Origin: Bacteroidaceae bacterium
GTDB taxonomy: Bacteria; Bacteroidota; Bacteroidia; Bacteroidales; Bacteroidaceae
DNA length: 21,966 nt
Direction of reading: 5' to 3'
Assembly (NCBI GenBank): GCA_017633615.1
Contig: JAGBPB010000016.1
Location: 1-21,966 of the forward strand
In this document: in pieces, positions 16,522-21,966 of the stretch
Numbering within the stretch: position 1 is the stretch's first letter
Layout of the letters: each line of letters starts with the position of its first letter
Program-made: the position numbers and the translations under genes
The notes under the pieces: model-generated
Told to the model about the DNA's origin: nothing
The model's input: the letters and a program-made list of their open reading frames with translations, nothing else
The model's database searches: none

Positions 16522-17584
16522 GACTCCCCGGAACGTACTCCTGATCCGCTTCTCTGCAATAGGAGATGTGGCCATGACTGTGCCTGTTATCCAATCAGTT
16601 GCCCAGTCATATCCCTATATACATTTTACTGTACTTTCAAATGCGCGGTTTGCTCCTTTCTTTGAGCATATGCCCGGGAATGTGAGCTTTTGGGGAGTTG
16701 ATCTTAAGAAGGATTATCATGGTTTCGGGGCCATGTTCAAGCTTTTCCGTCAGCTCCGTAAGAGGCATTTTGATGCCGTGGCTGACCTTCACGGTGTGTT
16801 GCGCACCACTGCTCTCTCCATTTTCTACAGGCTCTGTTTTGTAAAAGTACGTAGGATAGAAAAAGACCGCCGTTCACGCAAACGCATTACCCGCCAGAAA
16901 AACAAGGATCTCACTCCCCGTCTCACTTCATTTGACCGTTACCGTATAGTTCTGGAAAAACTTGGTTTCAGGTTTGAGATGAGGTTCCGTTCCATATTCG
17001 GTGAAGGAAAGGCTGATTTGTCTGCTGTGAGGAATGTTGTCGGTGAGAAGGACTGTATATGGGTCGGTATTGCTCCGTTTGCCGCTCACAAGGGTAAGAT
17101 TTATCCTCTTTATCTGATGGAGGAGGTGGTTTCACAGATAGATAGTGCCTGTCTGTGCCGTCAGTTTGTGTTTGCCTACGGTAAGGAACGTTCACTTGTT
17201 GAAGAATGGGCTGAGAAATACCGTTCAGTAGAGATTATCGATCCCCGTCTGGGAATTGGAGGTGAACTTGTCCTGATAAGTAATATGGAGGTGATGGTTG
17301 CCATGGATTCTTCAAATATGCATCTGGCATCAATCACCGCAACTCCTGTCGTTTCAGTCTGGGGTGCCACTCATCCTGCGGCAGGGTTCATGGGATGGGG
17401 ACAGAATCCCGATGATTGCATCCAACTGGACCTTCCGTGCCGTCCGTGCTCCATCTACGGAAAGAAAGAGTGCATGTACGGTGATTACCGCTGTCTTACC
17501 GGCATCAATCCCGATGCCGTGTTCGCTAAAGTCAAGATGCAATTGGGGACTGTCCCCTTTTGCACATGCGATAGTAAGCGATAA
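16508..17584 (+). CDS. Glycosyltransferase family 9 (ADP-heptose:LPS heptosyltransferase-like)
   Basis: This 358-residue protein has the GT-B layout of heptosyltransferases. The N-terminal domain opens with NVLLIRFSAIGDVAMTVPVI and contains FDAVADLHGVLRTTAL. The C-terminal, nucleotide-sugar-binding domain contains WVGIAPFAAHKGKIYPL and the family signature AMDSSNMHLASITATPVVSV followed by WGATHP. It should transfer a sugar, probably heptose-like, to the lipid A core on the cytoplasmic side. The acceptor is not known. It is coupled by a 14-bp overlap to DUF4254. Its last residues, MQLGTVPFCTCDSKR, are encoded by the left arm of the inverted repeat at 17536-17630 and are unlike the usual end of this family, so the C-terminus appears to have been replaced by the repeat. 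Confidence 0.92.
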   Translation: MAQNKTPRNVLLIRFSAIGDVAMTVPVIQSVAQSYPYIHFTVLSNARFAPFFEHMPGNVSFWGVDLKKDYHGFGAMFKLFRQLRKRHFDAVADLHGVLRTTALSIFYRLCFVKVRRIEKDRRSRKRITRQKNKDLTPRLTSFDRYRIVLEKLGFRFEMRFRSIFGEGKADLSAVRNVVGEKDCIWVGIAPFAAHKGKIYPLYLMEEVVSQIDSACLCRQFVFAYGKERSLVEEWAEKYRSVEIIDPRLGIGGELVLISNMEVMVAMDSSNMHLASITATPVVSVWGATHPAAGFMGWGQNPDDCIQLDLPCRPCSIYGKKECMYGDYRCLTGINPDAVFAKVKMQLGTVPFCTCDSKR

Positions 17585-17630
17585 TAGTTAAATAATACAC
17601 GTGCAAAAGGGGACAGTCCCCAATTGCATC
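17536..17630. repeat. 30-bp perfect inverted repeat forming both 3' gene ends (REP/MITE-like element)
   Basis: The arms 17536-17565 and 17601-17630 are perfectly complementary over 30 bp, around a 35-nt AT-rich loop. Each arm contains its own palindrome, GGGGAC-T-GTCCCC. The left arm is read by the GT9 gene and the right arm by the WbqC gene, both in the frame giving MQLGTVPFCTC; both stop codons (17582-17584 and 17588-17590) are in the loop. As RNA it could fold into a long hairpin and stop transcription from either side, although there is no T-run next to the stem. The nested palindrome suggests a REP-type or miniature mobile element. No transposase or target-site duplication is seen here. 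Confidence 0.85.
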
Positions 17631-18220
17631 GGGAACTCCGGGCCCATGTTGAAGAGGAGATCTACGGCGCTCAGGTTGGGTAGGAAACCGTATTTTTGTT
17701 TAAAAACCTGCCAGTAGGGTTGGGGGGATTCAGGTTCTCCGATACCCGGTTCTGCTAGAGCACGCAAATCCAGCATATCATCTGTTTTGCGCGTATATGA
17801 TTCCGTCAGTTTAAACTGTTTATTGATTCCTGCAAGTTCCATTATGCGCAGCGTAAGTTCTGTATTGAAATCCAGCAGGAACTCATATTTTTTCTCATAG
17901 AAGGGGCGGAAATCATCCTGGTAGTACATGAAGAAGGGGCTGTTCATGTAGGCTGATTCCAGTGAGTTCCAATGTTGGTGGCGCCACTCCCCGTGGTCAC
18001 TTATGCGTACATCCTTCATAAGCTGTTTAGGGGAATCTGTCTTTACCACGGGTATTGTCAGAGTCTGTACTCCGCCTGCTGTGGCTATCCTGCAGCGGTT
18101 CCGATAGGTCTGCTTACAGTAGTTGTCATACTGTTCAATAAGAACATCACCGCCACTGTTGATGGCGGTGAAGAAACTTACGGGTGGCAGGTATGCCGAT
18201 GTGAGCAGGACGGTTTGCAT
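17588..18220 (-). CDS. WbqC family protein
   Basis: Starting at the ATG at 18220, which overlaps the lepB stop (TGATG), the protein has 210 residues. A longer same-frame start at 18283 lies within lepB and is unlikely. It matches the WbqC-like family: VLLTSAYLPPVSFFTAI, EQYDNYCKQTYRNRCRI, SDHGEWRHQHWNSLESAY, MNSPFFMYYQDDFRPFYEKK and KYGFLPNLSAVDLLFNMGPE. WbqC-like proteins are linked to surface polysaccharide genes, but the reaction here is not known. Relatives usually end a few residues after NMGPE. Here the end is PMQLGTVPFCTCII, encoded by the right arm of the inverted repeat, so the natural C-terminus was probably replaced. It is the last gene of the dapB-lepB-wbqC run. Confidence 0.9.
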   Translation of the reverse strand: MQTVLLTSAYLPPVSFFTAINSGGDVLIEQYDNYCKQTYRNRCRIATAGGVQTLTIPVVKTDSPKQLMKDVRISDHGEWRHQHWNSLESAYMNSPFFMYYQDDFRPFYEKKYEFLLDFNTELTLRIMELAGINKQFKLTESYTRKTDDMLDLRALAEPGIGEPESPQPYWQVFKQKYGFLPNLSAVDLLFNMGPEFPMQLGTVPFCTCII

Positions 18221-19671
18221 CAGTTGTAACTCTTGACTGAACGGAACAGACGGTTCCAGCGTATCTTGCCCTTCTGCCCCCAATTCTTGTCTTTGTCAAG
18301 TGAAAGCCATATGAATACCGGACGGCCTACTATGTGATCCTCGGGAACATAACCCCAGAACCTTGAGTCAGCGCTGTTCTGGCGGTTGTCACCCATCATC
18401 CAGTAGTAATCCATCTTGAAAGTGTAGCTTGTGGCCGGTTCACCGTTTATGAGAATGGTTCCGTCACGGTCTACCTTGAGGTCATTGTCCTCATACACTT
18501 TTATGATTCTCTCATAGAAAGGCAGATTCTCAAGGTCAATCTGCACTGATGAACCTTTGGCTGGAATCCATATGGGGCCGTAGTCATCAACTGTCCATTT
18601 TGTATTCTTGTTCTGGGGGAACAACCATTCTGATTCAGCTGCAGAACAGGTGTACGGCTCTATGTCCGATACTATCCCGGTCTGGCTTGCCAATAGTTCC
18701 TTTGCCTTTAGGGTAAGCGGCATCAGGTGCTTTCCGGCCCTGTTTTCCTGTGACGGAAGATCTTCAAGACTAAGATGCAACTGTTTTCTTAATGATTCAG
18801 GAATGGGACGCAGCAAAGTAACTATGTAGTTGGTCTGTGCTGCTTCCGGCTGTTTGGCAGCAACGCCGTCTATATAAACGATGCCCCCCTTTATTTCTAG
18901 GGTTTGGCCGGGCAGGCCTACGCAACGCTTCACATAGTTTTCACGGCGGTCAACAGGACGGGCCATAATCTTGCCGAACTTGGACTCATTCTGTACAATA
19001 TACTTGCGCCCTACGCTGTAATAGAAATCGTACACACGGCGCTGTTCCATTGTGGAGAGGCTGTCCAATTCTATCTCTTTACAAAGGCTTTTGCCCAGCG
19101 GATAAACTATCATTCCGTAGTAATCGGCGCTGGTGTAGTTGGAATTGGTTACAATGGTATCGCCTGCAGGATAATTGAACACTACAATCTCATCCTGCTT
19201 TATCTTGCTGAATCCCTTGATACGTTCATACGGCCATTGCGGCTTGTCAAAATAACTCTTGGCTCCACCCGGGAACTGGTTCTGGGTGAGGGGCATAGTG
19301 AGGGGTGTCATAGGTTTACGCGGACCGTAAGCTATCTTACTCACGTAAAGGTGGTCACCCACAAGCAGTGATTTTTCAAGTGAAGATGAGGGTATGGCGT
19401 AGTTCTGGAACAGATAGATATTGACAAAATAGACCGCTATAAGAGCAAAGACAATGGCATCAATGCTATCCATTATCTGATAAAGGGTCTTGTTCTTTAT
19501 CTTTTTCCACCAGTCCCATTTGATTACCCTTGTGGTAAAGGCGTCAAAAACGAACGGTATTAGCAGTATACCCATCCAGCTCCTTACCCAAATCAGAAAA
19601 AGAATATAAAGGGCGGTATAAACAGCGCCCTTTATCCATTGTTTTTTTGTTATCTCCTTGATCTGCCTCAT
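18220..19671 (-). CDS. lepB: Signal peptidase I, long Bacteroidetes form
   Basis: The 483-residue protein has two N-terminal membrane segments (about residues 14-40 and 68-90), followed by the periplasmic catalytic domain. The nucleophile is Ser97 in IPSSSLEKSLLVGD, and the general base is Lys248 in YVKRCVGLPGQTLEI. The C-terminal signature YYWMMGDNRQNSADSRFWGYV is present. It removes signal peptides from exported proteins at the outer face of the inner membrane. It is longer than the E. coli enzyme because of an insertion between the catalytic residues and KIRWNRLF, as is usual in Bacteroidetes. It lies 15 bp after dapB and its stop overlaps the wbqC-like start. Confidence 0.96.
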   Translation of the reverse strand: MRQIKEITKKQWIKGAVYTALYILFLIWVRSWMGILLIPFVFDAFTTRVIKWDWWKKIKNKTLYQIMDSIDAIVFALIAVYFVNIYLFQNYAIPSSSLEKSLLVGDHLYVSKIAYGPRKPMTPLTMPLTQNQFPGGAKSYFDKPQWPYERIKGFSKIKQDEIVVFNYPAGDTIVTNSNYTSADYYGMIVYPLGKSLCKEIELDSLSTMEQRRVYDFYYSVGRKYIVQNESKFGKIMARPVDRRENYVKRCVGLPGQTLEIKGGIVYIDGVAAKQPEAAQTNYIVTLLRPIPESLRKQLHLSLEDLPSQENRAGKHLMPLTLKAKELLASQTGIVSDIEPYTCSAAESEWLFPQNKNTKWTVDDYGPIWIPAKGSSVQIDLENLPFYERIIKVYEDNDLKVDRDGTILINGEPATSYTFKMDYYWMMGDNRQNSADSRFWGYVPEDHIVGRPVFIWLSLDKDKNWGQKGKIRWNRLFRSVKSYN

Positions 19672-19686
19672 CCGTGCACACTCTGT

Positions 19687-20448
19687 TTATGAAAGTGAAT
19701 CCATCAGGTCATCCATAGTGAGGAATCCCTTACGGTTTACGGTATATTCAGCAGCAAGAACTGCGCCGAGAGCCAAACCGCTGCGATCTTTTGCAAAGTG
19801 GATTATTTTTATGAAATCAGCGTTTGAATCATAAGTGATTTCATGGATACCGGCTATCTCTCCCTCGCGAATAGAGTCAATGCGTACATCGGAAGGAGAA
19901 TATTCGGATGTTCCGGTTATGCTTCCGTCTGCATTAAGCACGGTTCCCTTGCTCCAGCCGGTCTTGCGGTCCAGCTGTGATATGATACCCTCTGCCAGTG
20001 TTATGGCAGTACCGCTGGGCGCGTCAAGTTTATGGATATGATGCGTCTCTGACATGCGGACCTCATACATGGGGTAACCGTTCATAAGTTTGGCAAGATA
20101 GGTGTTTACTTTTGAGAACAGAGCTACTCCGATGCTGAAGTTGCTTGACCAGAACAGGGTGTTTGAACCGTCCTTGCAGAGATCTTTCATCTCGTCACGA
20201 TGTTCTTCCATCCAGCCGGTACTGCCGCTTACCACCTTAACGCCTGCCTTGAAGCATTTCAGAACGTTTCCGTAAGCCTGTGTGGGGGCGGTAAACTCTA
20301 TTGCTGCATCAGCATTCTTGAACTCAGGGCTGTCAAAGTCCTGCGGATTGTCTATGTCAATCCTGCAAACTACCTCATGACCGCGTGACAGAGCTATCTT
20401 CTCTATCTCGTGGCCCATCTTACCATAACCTATAAGTGCTATCTTCAT
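19687..20448 (-). CDS. dapB: 4-hydroxy-tetrahydrodipicolinate reductase
   Basis: The 253-residue enzyme has an N-terminal NAD(P)-binding fold (LIGYGKMGHEI, Gly7-Gly12) and the family signature ETHHIHKLDAPSGTA at residues 134-148, where His136 and Lys140 correspond to the catalytic pair. It reduces 4-hydroxy-tetrahydrodipicolinate to tetrahydrodipicolinate in lysine and diaminopimelate synthesis, feeding peptidoglycan. It lies 14 bp after the Spy/DUF4890-like gene and 15 bp before lepB, so the genes are probably one transcript. Confidence 0.98.
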   Translation of the reverse strand: MKIALIGYGKMGHEIEKIALSRGHEVVCRIDIDNPQDFDSPEFKNADAAIEFTAPTQAYGNVLKCFKAGVKVVSGSTGWMEEHRDEMKDLCKDGSNTLFWSSNFSIGVALFSKVNTYLAKLMNGYPMYEVRMSETHHIHKLDAPSGTAITLAEGIISQLDRKTGWSKGTVLNADGSITGTSEYSPSDVRIDSIREGEIAGIHEITYDSNADFIKIIHFAKDRSGLALGAVLAAEYTVNRKGFLTMDDLMDSLS

Positions 20449-20462
20449 TTTTATTTCGGTTA

Positions 20463-21017
20463 TCAGAACATGCTTTGAGTATTGTCCTGGACGTGCTGGA
20501 GAATGCTGCTGAATTTGTTATCCATTGTAGTGCCGCTCAGTTCCTTCCAGAGGGTATACTGGTCTGCGTTAAGCGCTTTCTTATACCGTTTGTCAAACTT
20601 CTGGATGATCTGGTTATAAGTTTTCCTTGCAGCTTCTGTATCAAACTGTACATTGGTAGGGGTTTGCTGTGCCATCATGTTGTTTCGGCCACGGAAACCG
20701 CCGTTCTGCATCATCTGAAACTCTCTTACAGACATCTGGAGATTACGGCAAAGCTCCTCAAACTCCTGTGCGTAGAGCTTGACGATCTTGTCATACTGCT
20801 TCTCTGTCAGGTCCAGACGGCCTGCTACATCCTGTATGCGTGCGTTTGCTATAGAGTCAGACTCAAGTTCATAGAAAGGTTTCTCCATTCCCATTCCGGC
20901 ACCTCTTGGAGCACCCATAGGAGGACGGCCGCCACCCATTGGACGTCCGCCCATGGGCTGTGCTGATGCAATTACTGCCACAAGGCAAGCTGCAATTGTA
21001 AATAGTAATTTCTTCAT
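20463..21017 (-). CDS. Spy/DUF4890-like exported helical protein
   Basis: This 184-residue protein has a signal peptide (MKKLLFTIAACLVAVIASAQ) and a Gly/Pro/Met-rich segment (PMGGRPMGGGRPPMGAPRG). A helical region follows with the LTEKQYDKIVKLYAQEFEEL pattern common to DUF4890 and Spy/CpxP-like periplasmic proteins, ending in KRYKKALNADQYTLWKEL. Such proteins are thought to act as periplasmic chaperones or stress sensors, but family membership here is judged by pattern only. It is probably the first gene of the dapB-lepB-wbqC run (14 bp to dapB). Confidence 0.75.
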   Translation of the reverse strand: MKKLLFTIAACLVAVIASAQPMGGRPMGGGRPPMGAPRGAGMGMEKPFYELESDSIANARIQDVAGRLDLTEKQYDKIVKLYAQEFEELCRNLQMSVREFQMMQNGGFRGRNNMMAQQTPTNVQFDTEAARKTYNQIIQKFDKRYKKALNADQYTLWKELSGTTMDNKFSSILQHVQDNTQSMF

Positions 21018-21060
21018 TGTTTTGTGTTAAAAATATTTGGTAGTAAAAGCTTTAAAGCAA

Positions 21061-21097
21061 AGATACTCTTTCCAGTTATGCGCCGGAAAGAGTATCT
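21061..21097 (-). terminator. Terminator after pckA
   Basis: A perfect 13-bp stem (AGATACTCTTTCC at 21061-21073 with GGAAAGAGTATCT at 21085-21097) around an 11-nt loop is followed on the minus strand by a T-rich tail (TTGCTTTAAAGCTTTT). It starts 22 bp after the pckA stop and separates pckA from the downstream Spy/DUF4890-like gene. Confidence 0.85.
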
Positions 21098-21119
21098 CTA
21101 ATAATATGTCTAATTAAGA

Positions 21120-21966
21120 TTAGAGCTTCGGTCCAGCTGCAACGAGAGCCTTACCAGCCTCATTACCCTCATACTTCTTGAAGTTCTTGATGAAGCGGCC
21201 AGCCAGATCCTTAGCCTTCTCCTCCCACTCTGAAGCGTTAGCGTAAGTGTCGCGAGGATCAAGGATTGCAGGATTTACGTTAGGCAGAGCTGTGGGAACC
21301 TCAAAGTCAAAGTACGGGATCTTCTTGGTCTCAGCCTTCAGGATGCTGCCATCCAGAATAGCGTCAATGATACCACGGGTATCAGGAATTGAGATACGCT
21401 TGCCAGTGCCGTTCCAACCGGTGTTAACCAGGTAAGCCTTGGCGCCGCTCTTCTCCATCTTCTTAACCAGCTCCTCAGCATACTTGGTAGGATGCAGCTC
21501 AAGGAATGCCTGGCCGAAGCAAGCTGAGAATGTAGGAGTGGGCTCAGTGATACCACGCTCTGTACCAGCCAGCTTAGCGGTGAAACCTGACAGGAAGTAG
21601 TACTTGGTCTGCTCGGGAGTCAGGATTGATACGGGAGGCAGTACGCCGAATGCATCGGCTGACAGGAAGATAACGTTCTTAGCGTCAGGACCTGCACTCT
21701 TGCCGTTTACCTTCTGGGCAATCTTATCAATGTGGTCAATAGGATATGATACGCGGGTGTTCTCGGTAACGCTCTTGTCAGCGAAATCAATCTTACCGTT
21801 CTTGTCAACGGTTACGTTCTCCAGAAGAGCGTTGCGCTTGATGGCACCGTAGATGTCGGGCTCGTTCTCCTTGCTCAGGTTGATAACCTTAGCGTAGCAG
21901 CCGCCCTCCAGGTTGAATACGCCCTCATCGTCCCATCCGTGCTCGTCATCACCAATGAGAAGACGC
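21120..21966 (-). CDS. pckA: Phosphoenolpyruvate carboxykinase (ATP), 5' part outside the window
   Basis: The frame is open from the right edge to the TAA at 21120, giving the last 282 codons. Compared with a usual length near 530-540 residues, about half is present. Recognisable segments are [20 protein letters not shown] and [19 protein letters not shown], both with the substrate- and metal-site surroundings of this family. [60 protein letters not shown] and [10 protein letters not shown] follow. It interconverts oxaloacetate and phosphoenolpyruvate with ATP/ADP, and in Bacteroidales it is central to CO2 fixation into the succinate pathway as well as gluconeogenesis. Confidence 0.98.
   Translation of the reverse strand, partial: RLLIGDDEHGWDDEGVFNLEGGCYAKVINLSKENEPDIYGAIKRNALLENVTVDKNGKIDFADKSVTENTRVSYPIDHIDKIAQKVNGKSAGPDAKNVIFLSADAFGVLPPVSILTPEQTKYYFLSGFTAKLAGTERGITEPTPTFSACFGQAFLELHPTKYAEELVKKMEKSGAKAYLVNTGWNGTGKRISIPDTRGIIDAILDGSILKAETKKIPYFDFEVPTALPNVNPAILDPRDTYANASEWEEKAKDLAGRFIKNFKKYEGNEAGKALVAAGPKL

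Noticed and set aside
17536..17630. Ordinary rho-independent terminator or integron attC site
   Set aside because: The stem is long, contains a nested palindrome and lacks a T-run, and no integrase or cassette array is present, so neither explanation is sufficient.
18221..18283. Longer start for the WbqC-like gene
   Set aside because: The added residues lie inside the conserved end of lepB, and family members begin at the MQTVLLTSAYLPP motif encoded from 18220.

Overview
The window looks like a chromosomal segment of a member of the Bacteroidales, probably Prevotellaceae-like. The evidence is a type IX secretion (T9SS) sorting domain, a DUF3244 protein, a TPR regulator with a C-terminal helix-turn-helix, a DUF4254/family-9 glycosyltransferase pair, a large Bacteroidetes-type signal peptidase I, TAnnTTTG promoter elements, and no clear Shine-Dalgarno sequences. 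I saw no tRNA, rRNA, CRISPR array or transposase gene. No stretch longer than about 300 bases lacks a gene.

Positions 1-8600 form an accessory, surface-oriented block, all on the minus strand. A TPR/HTH regulator gene (broken by a 1-nt frameshift) lies upstream of a candidate operon. That operon encodes a small DUF3244 exported protein, a 147-residue exported protein with one YD (RHS) repeat and a T9SS sorting domain, and a giant SpvB/TcB-like RHS protein. The RHS protein is open for 1986 codons and runs off the left edge. Its layout is signal peptide, two tandem beta-sandwich repeats, SpvB-type domain, DxDxDG (FG-GAP-like) propeller, TcB-middle-like segment and YD repeats. Its variable C-terminus lies outside the window.

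Positions 8700-12056 are on the plus strand: an FKBP-type prolyl isomerase lipoprotein with a strong terminator, then an Lrp/AsnC regulator translationally coupled (ATGA) to a fused glutamine-amidotransferase/M19-dipeptidase enzyme. Positions 12000-15704 are on the minus strand: acpP, fabF and an Ig-like (Big_5) lipoprotein, whose tail overlaps the dipeptidase gene tail to tail by 57 bp.

Positions 15705-17584 hold a divergent promoter region with an inverted repeat, then DUF4254 and a heptosyltransferase-family (GT9) gene on the plus strand. Positions 17588-21017 hold a minus-strand operon: Spy/DUF4890-like protein, dapB, lepB and wbqC-like. The right edge is the 3' half of pckA, ended by a hairpin terminator.

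The most unusual feature is a 30-bp perfect inverted repeat (17536-17630) at the junction of the convergent GT9 and WbqC genes. Each arm is read in the same frame by the gene entering it, so two unrelated proteins end with the same peptide, MQLGTVPFCTC. This looks like a REP/MITE-type element that has rewritten the C-termini of both neighbours.
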